Of a DNA stretch of 64,000 nucleotides, positions 22,996 to 36,525 are shown in pieces. The notes beneath the pieces are model-generated. The model ran no database searches and had not been told where the DNA came from. It was given only the letters and a program-made list of their open reading frames with translations. The stretch is from positions 248,001-312,000 of the forward strand of contig JACSYO010002173.1 in the NCBI GenBank assembly GCA_016806645.1, written 5' to 3'. This stretch comes from Ophiodon elongatus. Its lineage: Eukaryota > Chordata > Actinopteri > Perciformes > Hexagrammidae. Position 1 is the first letter of the stretch; every line of letters begins with the position of its first letter. The translations under genes were made by a program, and so were the position numbers.

Positions 22996-25900
22996 TCAGA
23001 ACATCTGGATCATGCACTCCCTGGACTTTCCAACACCAATCCACTTGACTAAAAGAGACAAAGAAATAGAGAGAAAGATTAGAACAATGGACAAAACAGT
23101 AGAAGTCATAATAAACCAAAAAGTGTAACAGTGCCACCTAAAGGATGTCATGCAGTTTCTGCATTTCTTCTGAATTTGGATTTGGAGGCCTTCATGGGGA
23201 AGTATTGATAACAGTTTTCTGCTCTATTTTCTATTTGTTTGTGTGCTCTGCCAAGTAAAACTTGAGATTTGTACGTTTGTTATTTTGTGTCAAACATACT
23301 GGGAACTCCAATGTGGTTCTCAATGAAGTGGATGTAGTTTTGTGCTTTGGTTGGGAGGTCGTTCCACTTCCTGACTGCAGACGTGTCCGTCTTCCAACCG
23401 GGGAAGGTCTCATACTCAACCTCCACTTTGTGCAAAACGTCCATGTTGGCTATTATTGAAAGCAATGCATTATTATCAATCTTTAAATGAAAGCAGAATG
23501 TGTTTATGATATTTATGCCACATATGGTTTATTCTGTTAAATTACCTGGGAAATGGGGAATTCTTTTTCCATTGACTTTGTAGGCGATTCCGACTTTAAT
23601 TTCATCCATCACATCCAGAATGTCAAGTTTTGTCAAAGCAATGCTGTTGGACAGGTGACATGTCATAGGAGAACTGTTTAATATGTGCCGTTAGTCATTA
23701 TCATAACATGATTTTATGACGGTGCAGAAAGAAATGAAGGCTTCCTTCATTATTTAAATGATCACGAAACCCCTGATGATTTGCTAAAACACTCACGCGG
23801 TGAAACCATTAATCATATGAGCGTATCTCACGATGACAAGATCCAACCAGCCGCAACGCCGCTTCCTTCCTGTGGTTACACCCACCTCATGACCCCTCGT
23901 CTGCAGTAGCTCTCCTACTGCCTGTGGTAAACAGGGGGGAAAACAGCCCTATATGTTACTTTATTATTCATGAACTTAAATGATGTTAGGCATTTCATAA
24001 TTCTACAGAAACCTAAAAATGTGCCATCACTACACTAGTTACAAACATAGCTGAGTACAATAAAACATCATATGAACTGGGCGGGGATTAAGTTTTAACA
24101 TCTTGACCTCTTATGTTCATATTTTTAGCTCCCGTGACAGGAAACATAACCCCAGCTTACACAGTAAATATATCCTGAACCCGGACTCTGGCCCTAAATT
24201 TATCCCTGTGAACATGTGACTTGCATAAGAGGTAAAGAGTGTTTGAACCCGTGTCTCACAAAATTTGACAGCTGCACTCAGCCAGAAACCCCCCACCACC
24301 ACCACCACCAGCCCTGCTGCCTGTGTGTCAGCCACATGATCACATTCAAACTGTACATATCAAGCTCAATATCAGTTCATTACATAACATGTCATGTGTT
24401 TCTTCTTCGGACAATACGAAGACCAAGAAAGCAAGAACACGTGACAACGTCTCAGTAATCTCACTGATTTCCTGAGGTAACATCAAGGTCTTACATTGAG
24501 TTGTTCTGTGGGGAAGGCTCCGATTCCCACTCTGGTAGTGTAGGCCTTTGATACACCAAACACATCGCCGATATTCAGCGGAGGGATGCCAAGCCCAGTG
24601 CATGCCCCGCCCACAGTGCAGTTTGATGATGTCACAAAAGGATATGTGCCTTTAGAGAAAGAAATGTATAGGTCTATGTCACCGACTCTCTCCAAGATCC
24701 ACAAAAAAACAACAACAGATGTGCATTTAAAAAATCTACAAATATTGTAAATCAAAATCTCTACCAAAGTCAATGTCAAGGAGAGCAGCATTGGCCCCTT
24801 CCACCAAAATTTTCTTTGGAGATCCATGAAGAGCTTCATACATGTAATAGACCCCGTCTCTCACCATCGGCCGCAATCTCTCAGAGTATTCCTGCACAAA
24901 ACAAGGAAAACAAAAACATGACTTGTTGATGTGACAATGAATGAATGAATGACAATAATCCATCACTTTCATAATAGTCAGGTTACCTTGAGTTTTTTCA
25001 ATTGGTCCTCAACGTCAACTGTCAAGGCTGGGTACATGGATTGATACTGGTGTACAAGGTTCTTGAATCTGAAAGAAAAAGGAAATCGTGAATCATGCCA
25101 CAACTGTTCATCGTAGTATTGGTCTTGGTGTTTGGCATATTAATACGATCCCCACCTCATAGAGAAGTCCTTAAAGTCACCCAGGAGGTCACATACACGT
25201 AGGCCGGTGCGAGATGCTTTGCTGGAGTATGCGGGTCCGATGCCTTTCTTGGTTGTTCCGATGCTGAAACACAAGCCAAAGGGAGGGATGTAAAATAATG
25301 TATGGAATCAAAATAGATTTGTTCTGACTGTAGTGTAAAATGTTGGCAGGTCTGTCCTCCGCTGTCCTTACTTCTTTCCTTCTTGTGCTTGCCTTTCATT
25401 CTCCTGTAAACCATCGACAACCTGGTGGAAATCAAACACTGCGGAGAGACAGCAAACAAGGCGTCACACCCTTAAAAAGTGATTGATTGATTGATGATTT
25501 ATTCAGGCTGTACTTATTTGAATAAAGTAAACCACTCTAAGTAATATCACATGCTGTACATACCAAGGTGAGCTCTGTCTGAGACAATTAGTCTCTTCTC
25601 CCAGCCCTTCAGACCTGGTCAAAGAATAGAAATGACATCTATGTGAGTATACACTCATCCTAATTCTAATTCGTTGCATTGTGTGTAAAGGGCATTCTCT
25701 CTCTTGAATTACCTTTCTTTTCATTTTTATCGCCTTCTTCAAACAGGCCAGGTAGATGTATGACCACTCCATTGCCTACAAGAGCAGAGGAAGAGGAATA
25801 TGTAGACGCAACTGCACTAATATTCTTGACCATGCTGTGTCAATACAGCTGAATATTTAAGCCATTACCGATGAGGGAGATGCTTTTGGAGTTGATGATT

Positions 25901-27171
25901 CCACTGGGGAGAAGGTGGAAGTCATACTCCTTGCCGTCCACTACCACCGTGTGTCCTGCATTGTTGCCCCCCTGTAAAGCAAAGCATGGTGCATGTTATG
26001 ATGTGATACTTTATCCTGTCTCGTTTTAATGACGCTATTATCAAATACAGTATGACGTTAACACCCAAGACCACCAAAAAACATCCAGCCACATACACAC
26101 GCCTCATTATATTTTCGTGAGACGGTGATAAGCCACCCTTTCCCCAATTCACTGAGCCTCTCCAGCACCTATTTTAACAGACTTGGCTGGTGCTGGTGGA
26201 TGCACCACTCTGTCCGCCCTGGTTAAGTCCTGGCCTTCTCACATATCAAGCCTCCCTGAGAATGTGACCTCTCTCTAGCCCGGTGGGTGGGGCTCTCAAG
26301 CCTCCAGAACACATGGTGCTAGTCCTGTCAGTGGAGAGAGTACAACACAGCAACTGTTGGCAGGTTTCACTGTGTGCCCGGTTGCTGGAGTGACCTCTGA
26401 TATCTGACCAGAGGGTTATGTGTCCTATATGAGTGAATAGCAACTGACCTAAATGGAGTTGTTTTTTATTCATGAATTCAAATGCATCTCAAATGTAATC
26501 TCTTTGTGATCAGCTGAATGAATCTGTCAGTGCACCTTCACACTAAGGTTTAGAGATGCATGCAAGAATTAAGAGAAGTCAGGCTAGCAAGTTGAACTTG
26601 CCTGTTCCTAAAATGATGAGTAAAGACATTTGGAGTCTGTAAAATGTTTTGCAATTTCAGTTCAATGGCCACAATTCTCCTATCCCATCATTTAAACCCT
26701 AAAATGCAGTTATGAAACCACAGTACATTCTCAACACGGTTAACTGTAATAGACAAAAAAAAAGTTTCCCAGTTCATATTTACGATATTCTCTTTGAACA
26801 TTTCCCAAAATCATGGAGGTGCAAGTGTTTCCACTCTGAGCACCTGTTGCGTTTTAACAGGCTGCAAAGTTTGTGCCAGATTTTGTTATGAATTCAAAAG
26901 GAAAAAAAAAATGTAATTAGGCAATAATAGAGAGACACGGCCCTGTGAGTGCTCGTCTGAAATCACCAATCCAAACATTTACCTGACATCTGCAGACAAA
27001 GTCAGCTTCAGTCGCCAGCAAGTCGACGACTTTCCCTTTGCCCTCGTCTCCCCATTGCGCGCCGAGCACCACGGTCGCCTTGTTGCCGGTGTCGTTGCGC
27101 GATCGCTTCATGCCGGTCGCGGCTGGTAGATTCATGTTTTTGTGGTCTTTCGCCGACCAGGTGAGTGACAT
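22996..27171 (-). CDS. adss1: Adenylosuccinate synthetase isozyme 1
   Basis: GTP-dependent enzyme joining IMP and aspartate to adenylosuccinate, the first committed step to AMP; isozyme 1 is the muscle form of the purine nucleotide cycle. Thirteen exons (minus): 27,171-26,983; 25,971-25,869; 25,775-25,713; 25,614-25,564; 25,438-25,372; 25,263-25,156; 25,068-24,987; 24,891-24,765; 24,649-24,495; 23,921-23,797; 23,643-23,546; 23,449-23,300; 23,048-22,996, all in phase: 456 aa (human ADSS1 457). Visible motifs are the GTP-binding QWGDEGKGK (residues 39-47, with catalytic Asp42), NNAGHT with catalytic His70, NIGTTKKGIGP from exon 6 on, TSSNCTVGG, VGIGAFPTE and TTGRKRRCGWLD. The protein ends GKSRECMIQMF. 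The start is the first ATG of the exon-1 frame, giving the usual variable N-terminus. Isozyme 1 rather than 2 is inferred from the siva1 and inf2 neighbours. Confidence 0.93.
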
Positions 27172-27610
27172 GATGGTGGTGGCGTGAGCCTGCCCGTCTC
27201 AAGAAGACTAAGCTGTCTGCAAGAGGGGCATTGCCATATCTGTAACTTCATAGCCGATGATGTCAGAGCCAGACGCACAGAAGTGCGTAGCTGTGTTCGG
27301 ACAACTAGTCTCCAGAGCTGTTGGAGCAACGAGAAAATAGCCTTCAACGCAGTTAGGTAAAGTTGGAAAGATATTCACAGATTCAGATTTCCCGGATCAA
27401 TAACTCGATAGCGAAACGGTGTAAAAATACAATCAACACCTCTCTGTAACCGCTTCACTCACGGGGATGAATGGGGATCGATTCACCACCTTTAAGCCCT
27501 TCATAACGGATATTGTGAGCAGCATGCATAACAGAGCTCTTAAATTTGATGTCACAAAATCTGCGTGAGGTGGGTGATTAAAAAACAAACAGCTGAACAT
27601 TAAATTCACT
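27172..27610. other. adss1 promoter / inf2 downstream spacer
   Basis: Only about 440 bases separate the adss1 start codon from the probable inf2 poly(A) signal. The spacer must hold the adss1 promoter and 5' UTR. A GC- and CpG-containing part (27,000-27,320) covers exon 1 and the sequence just upstream. I see no TATA box I would trust. Confidence 0.4.
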
Positions 27611-27616
27611 TTTATT
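27611..27616 (-). terminator. inf2: Candidate poly(A) signal for inf2
   Basis: AATAAA on the minus strand, about 480 bases after the predicted stop codon in the terminal exon at 28,135-28,092. It supports a last exon in this area. Confidence 0.4.
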
Positions 27617-27961
27617 AAAATATATTTAACATTAAAAGTCACAATCCATTTTTATGCTTTTCTTACATTTCTCTGTTAAAGATCATCTGAATAATATATA
27701 AAGAAATAAACAGCAATTTTGTTCTGAGTTAACTAAATATCTTGCACCAACAACACTGCATCGTCGTCTTTCTCTTGGTGCTGAAAGGTAAATAGAGCAT
27801 TTAGCAAAAAAGAAAAAAAACAAACACATTTACTGCATATTACAACAGTTATACAAAACATATATTTAACTTTTTTTTTTTTATAATTCTGAATCCAAAT
27901 CACTCATACACAAAAACTACAACTAATTTACATAAAGTGACATGTTGACATCCATACAGTC

Positions 27962-28039
27962 TTAGATGAGTTTACTCTTCTTGGTCAAACCATTGCAAAA
28001 GAAAGACTTCTGCATCCTCTTGAAGGAGTCAATGCTCAT
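27962..28039 (-). other. Short open frame in the inf2 3' UTR
   Basis: A 25-aa frame (MSIDSFKRMQKS... ending KKSKLI) lies 53 bases beyond the predicted inf2 stop. A weak acceptor (TTTATTTTGTGAG) precedes it and would keep phase with exon 20, so it could be an alternative terminal exon. I do not recognise the peptide. Confidence 0.15.
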
Positions 28040-28091
28040 GTAGTCTCACAAAATAAATGGTATCTTTTCCGTTCACAACTCCCGTGTGAAT

Positions 28092-31000
28092 TTAACATTT
28101 TCTTTTTCCTCTTGTTTTCCTTTTTCTGGAGTCACCTATGGAAACAAAGACTAAAATGAATAGATAGAAAAAGAAATCCAAATAAAATATTTTAATACCT
28201 TTTTAAAGTTTTTATATTTCCATGAGGATAAAACTATTTGTACTTCACATTGTGTAATCTATTTGCTTGCAGGCATGACTAGATTGTCTTTGAAATGTAA
28301 ACTTATTTTTGTGGTAAAAAACATTTTTTAATGCATTTACATCACATACAGCATCTTTCATCAAAACCATATTAAAGCACAGTTTACAGGAAGCACACCA
28401 GATTACGTTAGTAGGTTGAACAGTCCCAGTTGCAGATTTGGGTAATGGACAAAAAAAATATGGAAAGACACAAAAGTGGTGGCTTTCATGAAATAACTCA
28501 GTCCACGATGACGTCACAATGACTTCACAAACTGCAAGGCTGTTTGAGATCAGAAAAGTGATGCGAGATTACTTAACCACCGATTACAGAGGATTAATTG
28601 CTGTACATGTGGTACATTTAGGGTTAGTTTTCCCAGGTTTGACTGACATTAAAAATCACTGCAAGACGTGCTTTTTGATCAATGGTGTTAATATTTTGGC
28701 CTCATAACAGAATTGGAAAAAGTTTTAAAGCGAGCGAGTGTTAAAAGCTGGACAACAGAGACAAATGAAATCCAGAAGTCAGTTAGACCAACAAATGACG
28801 TGTTACTTGGGACAAAGCTTCGACGGTGATTGAGTTCATTAGGATGATGTTCCTGCTTACAGTTTGCCATCCCATTGATTTGACCTACCTCACTGCAACA
28901 CACAGCCTTTTTTATGTTTAGTGTGTCCATTCCCACTGTTACCTTGTGTTTCAAAGAGTCAGAACGAGAACAGAGCATTCAAACAAACTGTTGAGATTCA
29001 AATCCATTCAATATTAAAATCAGAAAATCAAAATGTGCACACTACAGCCATACTCTTAAATAAAATGCATGTCATGCAAAAAATACTTTAAATATATTAT
29101 ATAAAATATAAAACGTTAAATGCAGGGAAAACAAAACAACTAATTTCCATTTAAGACACATCAAGCGACTAGCATTCCAAACATGATCTTTATTTAGGTT
29201 AATGGATAGGTTACCTTGATTACTCTTCTTTTTGTTTCGTTTAAAGATGCTCTTCTGTCTCTTTGGTTCGGGATTAAGAGATGGAGGCACTGCTTCAGAC
29301 ACTGATGGCAGATCATCCGATTCCAGTCCATCTGGGACATCGCACCCCTCGATGCCCTCACTGAGCGGAGTCACGGATGATTTAACAATAATGCATTTCC
29401 ACTCGTCTCGACCCTTCTCTTGTTCGACAGTCTCTGCCAAATGGCTTATTTTATGACTAGTTTCACCTTTCCCATCTCCCATTATAGTGCTTTCACTCCT
29501 CCGTGTCACATTGTCTGCATTAGGTAAAGGACTTTCCTTTATCTCAACATTAACACTAATGTCCGCTGACTTCTCAGGCATCAGCTTGTCAGATACCAGG
29601 CTGGAAGTGCCATCGAACGCAGCTTCTAGAGGGTCGGAATCTGAGAGGGAAGATGGGCTGAGGATGCTCGTCTCCGTTGAATCCAATGAAAAGCCATTTG
29701 TGGGGAGGCATGGTTGATGTTCCGCTTCAACCTGAGGTTGAGGTTGTGTCGTATCTGGTGATGATACAACAGGCTTATGTGGGTGTTTCCCGTCCTGCAG
29801 CGACGCAGGTCTTTCTAGGTGTGCCTGCACTATCGTGGCTGGTTCTCTTGGGAGTGCCTTGGGAAGTTGACCTGGTGCGTCTTGCGCAGCACTCTGAGGA
29901 GTCTTTTCTGATGAGCTGATGAAGCCGTTCACTTCTCTTGTGCTGGCCTGGTGACCCTCTATCTGAGGTTTGGTGGGAGAGGAAACGGCGGCCACTTCTA
30001 CGGCATTTCCGTTTACAGGCTTCACACTTGATCCTGAGGGGGAGAAGCAGGTAGTGTTGATGGTGAAGGTGTACACATTAAGACCATTATTATCTTAGAA
30101 ATGTATTGAAATTTCACAGTGCGCAAAGCTGCATGAAACGAAAATGATCTCCATGCAAACAAATGCTAAAATAGTGCGACGAAGCAACCAAGTGATGGAG
30201 CTAGCTTATGTGGCAGTGGTGTTTAGGCACAAATAAAATAGCCTAGCTAAAAGCAGCAAAGCGGTGTTGTGGCTCGCAGTTAAGTGGCTCAGGAGCAGAG
30301 GTAGGCACTGCAGATGGAGGCCACAGTCGCTTGTCCTTACCCGATGGGCAGGTATCCCTACGCTTTTCACTAGAAGGGAGGCTTTCCGAATCGCACCTTG
30401 GCCTGGTCTTTCTGAGGCTGAAACCTTTCCTGATATCTGCCAAGAGGTGATCGATGATGCAGTCGTCTTCCGGTGGCACAAAGCTTTTCTTGACTGGTAA
30501 CAGAAAGGTAAAAAAAGAGGGCTGAAAACACACACCGTTCAAACGACATCTTGGTTCGGAAAGTCTCGGGCACAGTGAACAAAAGGGAGGGCTGTTCACG
30601 ACTTACTGATTTTGCCATTCTCTCCCTTCTGTCTCTTGGACTCTTCCTCTGCCAGCTGCCTCTTCCTCTTTTCAGCCTTGACTGCCAGCTCTCTTCTGGT
30701 TTTGTTTTCCTGTTATCATCAAAGTAAAGACAAGTACAAAATGTACGTGGTAATTTTGTTTTGTATAATTTAGGAAGAGATATAGCAACATTTTCAAGTT
30801 TTGCCACAGTATATAATAATACCCATGTTGCATAGAAAATACACACTATATTCATTCACAAACAGCACAGCATGCAAGTTGTTTAGAAGTTGTTAATTTA
30901 AAACTACACAATATAAAGACGGTGTATAAAATACTACAAATGTACAATCCCAGGGAAAGTCATATCACTAATGTAAACAAAGTATCCTCCCTGACCTTCA

Positions 31001-34000
31001 GTGCCTTGATAAAAAGTCCTCGGAAAGTCCTGATGGTTCCGAAGAGATCCTCAAGCGACAGCTGATTGGCATCTTCACATAAGTAAACAGCCAGCTCACT
31101 CTTCAGCTTCTCAACTGCAGCGAGCCTTTCAGTTAAAGCTTGACATGCCTCCAGACTTTCCTGCAGCAGAGAAAATGGAGGCATTTGGGATTTGGATGCA
31201 GTTTCTAAATGGAGTATTGAGTTATCACATGTTGGCTCCATTTGTAGGCAAAGCAGAGACGATCACCTTACCTGGAGAACTTTTTCATATTGCTCCTTCA
31301 ATTCTTCGACAGAGTTGGAGACCTTCTTGGCCGTCTCATTCAGTCGTTTTAGTAAGTCACTGGCTTCTGACTGAACAGAGTCCACATTAACTCTGAGGAC
31401 AAAGTGTAAAACCATTTCTTATAAGAAAGTCACAAATCCACTGAGAAGAAAAAAGTAGATGTGAAAAGGTTTCTGTACCCTGCTGCTTTTTCACAGATCT
31501 CTATATCATCCGGCAGCGCCAACAGCTCTGGGTGGTTCGCGTCTGCTTCCTTTGCAAAACAAGTCACGCAGTGGGTAATTAAGTAATCAAACAGGTTCAT
31601 AACAGAGCAATAAAAAAAAAAGTTATGGCAGCTGGGAGCCACTTTGTGTACCTCCAGGATGTGATGAAGCAGCGTGATGCGGCTCTTGTTGGCTTTGGTC
31701 TCTGTGAGCTTGAGCAGAGAGCTGATCTTGAACCCCGCGGCGTTCCCTGTGTGACTTCCCTGGAAGTAGACCGATGATTAAAAATGCAAGCTCCGTCTAA
31801 ATGTCAGCTTAAGGTAAAATGTAGATGAGATGGAAGAGGTTCTTACATAGTTGAGAAAATTCCCAACGTCAAGGATGAGCCTGCAGAAAATGGGCATGAG
31901 CGTGCTCGTTCTGAGAGCTGAGAGATTTGTTACATGGCGTTAATTTGATTATAATATATAACTTGAGAAAGAATGACAACTGCGTGCATATGAATATAGC
32001 TGATGGACTAGGGTTTCCTTACACTGGCAGGCCTCCTCCACCAGCTTGACTCTATGTTTGAGCATATCCAACACTGATGAAGTCTCCTCACACAGCAACA
32101 TGCAGTCAATCCTCAACTGATAACTGGAGAAAAGATCCAGAAAGCAAAGTAAATGTGGAGGCAGGTATGAGCGTATTAAGTATGACGCATGCACATAATT
32201 AACAGGGAAAAACAGACCTGGAGTAAAAAATATATATAAGGTTACCATGGCACAGTGAGAAGGGAGGTGTAGAAGCGATCAACATTTGCCAACTTGTCTT
32301 TTTCTCCTTGGAAGGACTTCAAATTTTCAATCTACGTGAAAGCACAAGACAGTGACTCAGACATTTGACATTTCAAAGTAGGCCCTTAATGGCAGGTACG
32401 TGGGCAAAAAGGTCTCTCAGGAAGGATGGAGAATAGTCAGAGTACATACCTCATGCTTCTCAGGTAGGAGCTTAATGAGCTGCTTTAGCACCTCTACATC
32501 AAACCTAGTACGATCCCCATTCTGAATCATGGCTACAAAGTCCTCATTTTTGCTAGACAGAGAAAGTGAAAAATACTCAGTTGGAAAAAAAAACATACTA
32601 AAATATCTATTTGTTTTTATAAAAGAAAAGTGAATCCTTACCATTTGAACTGCTTCAGGAATATGTTCAAATTCAAGTTTTTCTTTGGATCAATGAATGT
32701 TATCTATAGAATAAAAAGAGACGGTAGAGAGGCATATTGATTATTCAGATTTCGTTAAGTCAGGTGTTTGTTCTGAGCAGCGTTGAGTGTTGACCAAGCA
32801 TACCTCTTTAGCCTCCTTCTTGACAGGAGCAGCTGCCCCCTTGTCTTTGTGCTCCGTCACCGGGAGACAGAACAGCTGCTCGATGCTGCTGTAGTCCGGC
32901 TCCCGTGGAGGAGGCTCTTTCTGACCCGAGGACCACATGGAGTCACCATCTGTGTGAGCGCAGGAAGAGAGGAACCCGTCATGAGCTCATGTGGCTCCAT
33001 TTTGTATCAACATCCTACCTTGGCTGAAATTAATTTTTACAGTGATGTTTTCCCTCTCAAAACTCAGGGGAATCCTCCGCAACACCCACACACACAAATT
33101 TGGAAGAATGGTTCTGGTCATTTTAATATTCCATCCCCAAATATATTATCTATAACGAGGCCTTCTGCCAATGTCTTCACTCAGATTTCTCATAATAATG
33201 TTCCATTTCTGAAATTGCCTGAAGGGGTAATTAATATCTTTACGGAGAGAGGCAAAAGTGATTTAGCATATACATGACACTCTTGAAATAAGATTCAGCC
33301 AGGGTTTACTGCCGTTATACGTAAATGACGGACTGTAGTTGTGAAGTTGCCGTTAAAGAATGATTAATCCACTTACCAGTAACAGCGCGCAGTTTCTGCC
33401 AGTTGAGCTTTTTCATCCTCAGGGTGGGGCATCGGTTTGCCTTTGTGGGTGCAGCGCACCCAAGGGCCTGGCCACTCTGAGCCTGTATCATGCCCGGGGG
33501 AGGAGGCGGAGCTGGCATGCCAGATAAGGGAGGTGGTGGCGGTGGTCCACCCCCCATCCCTGTTAGAGGTGGCGGAGGTGGCGGGGGTGGCATGCCTGGA
33601 CCGCCGGGCAGTGGTGGTGGTGGTGGTATTCCAGGCAAGGGGGGAGGTGGTGGGGGTCCACCAAACCCACCAGGTAGTGGAGGAGGAGGTGGTGGGGGAG
33701 GAGGTGGGCACTGGTTAGAAGGTTGGAGCAGGGGCCCCATCAGACCAGGGGGTAAAGGAGGAGGTGGAGGGGGAGGAGGAGGAGCGGCACACACTGGCTC
33801 CTGAGAGGAGGTGATGCTTTTGTCCGACTTGTCTTCATCCCGAGGATGCAGATCAGTCTGCATGGCCTTATTCACTTTCACACGCTGTCCGTCCACTTCA
33901 TGAGGCCCCTCACAGCGCATTCCTTTGGAGAACATCAGCCGCTGCATGATCTTCTCACAGGACTCCATCTGAGCTGGAGCACAAATCCAAAACAAAACAC

Positions 34001-36466
34001 TTATGAACCCCATTTGAAAGTCCTTCTCTCACTAAAACAAAAGCTTCCAGCCACCCTGCCTCCATTTTCATTGCGATGATCTTTTTTCTTTTTTTTCGGG
34101 ATAGTCACTCCCCTTCCCACATGAATACCAGAGGAGGCCATTAGCTAGCCATTAGCCTCTCTGGAGACTTGCCCTAAAGTGAATGTAATGCTGCCTCAGT
34201 GCTGACTCACAGTCCTGGGCCAGAAGTATGGCTCTGCTGGTGATGGCCTCCAGAGCCTGCCAGATATCAGAGCGGCCCGGCCCCAGCACCAACAACGTCT
34301 GCAGGATGGACAGCAGCTGAAGAGAGGCTGGAGAGCTGCTCACCTGCACACAAGAGCACACGCACATGCACAAATGAAGTGGGTTTGTCAGGTTTACATA
34401 CCCAAGTCTAATAATGTGTGCCAGTTTTAATCAGAGACGACAAGAGGCGTTTTCTTTATGGTCACAAAGCATTGATTCATTCTGTCTCCTTTTCATTGGG
34501 CTCTCTTAGTTCGAAGAGGTTGATTAAAAAAAAAAAGCCAAACAGTCAGCTCTCACACCTTGTTAAAGAGTGTTGTGAAAACCTCCAGGTGATCACTCAT
34601 GTCGATGCCACCATAGATCCGCAGCAGCTCCTCCTCATCTTCAGCCATTGCCTCTTCAAAAGCCTCACATTGAATAATCAAGTCTTCATCCTCCTGCTCC
34701 CTGCACACGACACTCATACAGATCACTGGTGGGGACACTTCATCACATATAAAAGGACATTTTACATTTTACAAAAGCAATGACACAGGCCTCAAATTAT
34801 TGCCTGATTATGGATACAAACTGCAACATCGATTCCCAAAAGCACCATTTTACTCTCAATGACTCTCTCTAAATTTGAACTTAATTTGTTGCATAAAATC
34901 TGCTTTAGAGAATAAGAGACTGACAAAATCAAATGAGAACAACAGAAAGAAGGCTCACCTTAACTTTGGCAGAATATCAAGTAACTGGAGACCTGCAAGA
35001 GTATCAAAGCACTCAATTATCAGTATTTTAAGAACGTTTATCTCCAGAATGTGTCATGGATCTCTCCACAGTGGCATATGTTAGTTTTGGGGAAATTGGC
35101 AGGAAGTCACAGGTGAGCAATCACACGAGAGGAGTGGCCATACGGCTGATTGGTCCAAGGTGGTGGGTAGCATTTTAATGTTATTTTTTAATGCATCTAT
35201 GACATATTTGTCAAACTATCTTGACTGTGGTGATCTTCAGGTAGAGGTAGCTCAGTGCTTAACGCCTCTCAGAAAAAAGGTCCTGGTTTCAGTCCAAGGT
35301 TAATAACCCTGTTGCCCAGCATGTGCTGGGACAGACTCCACAGGACAGAAAAAAAAGAATAATCCATTACAGAAAAATGGATGAATGGAGAGGGAGTCTA
35401 ACTCAGAAGACATCATTAAATATCACATTAGGTCAGTGTGATTTAATCAGTGCAAGAGTGATGACATGTTCTTTAAACTGAAATATTTTATAGTCCCTGT
35501 TATTGGTGTAAAATGCATGAATACACAATGCTTCATACACTTGAGGTTCGCTTAGTTCTCAGGCATTTTGTGAGTGAGAATAAGGCCATTAGACCTATTC
35601 TTAGACAGTGCCAGTGACAGACATATTTGTAATAGAGCTCCTGCTGATGACCCGCTTTCCCATCTGCATTCACTTCCAGCCCAGAGAGGAGACACCGTTG
35701 CAGTTTACCACCGCGTGACCTTACTCACGATGGGATTCCAGACTCCCAATTAATTGTTGAACAGCAGCCGAATGGAGAACCTACCGATGAACTGCTTTCT
35801 CATCTTATCTCTCTGCCTGAGGTCATCTCTCCCGAAGATCAGGGCGTTGATGACACTGAGGAGTGTAACCATGTACGGGACGTTATCTGTGGCCTGCAGC
35901 TCATTCATGATCACACTGAAGCGATACTGCTGCGTCTTCACTCCCTGAAAGGGGAAATGAAAGTCAGTGGAAGTCATCAACATCACTGAGGAACCGTGTG
36001 ATTCCACGGGATTACAATGCTTGTGCATTCAACCCACCACTAGAGGGCATCGTTAGGGTACTTATCATTCAGAGCGTAGTGTCATGTGAGGTCAATCCCA
36101 CAACAGCTTAACATTTCGAAACAATGAATAAATAAATGAACTTCTACATCTTCTTGCCTTGTAGTGGTCCAGGGCATCCAGTGCCAGCCGATGTCCTTCT
36201 GCAGAAAACACGCTGAGGGCGGCAAGTAGCTCAAACACCTGCTTCTTCACCATGGTGTTGGAAGTGTCCAAAGCTGCGGAGCATCATGATCACACACATC
36301 AGTACAGGGTGAGCTCTCATATTTTCCATCGGTTTCTCTTAAAGTTAAACCCCCTGTCTCTACTCATCCCCCTTTGTGTGTGTGGACTCAAGCAAGATGC
36401 TTTATTTAACAACTCCACTTGAACTTTGCCCTCTGAGGATGATGCGTTGCACTGTAGATAAACATG

Positions 36467-36525
<59 letters not shown>

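Noticed and set aside
22996..27171. Assignment as adss2
   Set aside because: In human, ZBTB18 and ADSS2 are also close together on 1q44, so this was considered. siva1 and inf2 on either side fit the ADSS1 locus instead.
33490..33804. Glycine-rich plus-strand frame of 104 aa
   Set aside because: It is the complement of the inf2 polyproline FH1 region.
35241..35300. Possible tRNA gene
   Set aside because: Box A- and box B-like phrases are present, but the intervening part cannot fold as a cloverleaf and the flanks are those of a dispersed repeat.
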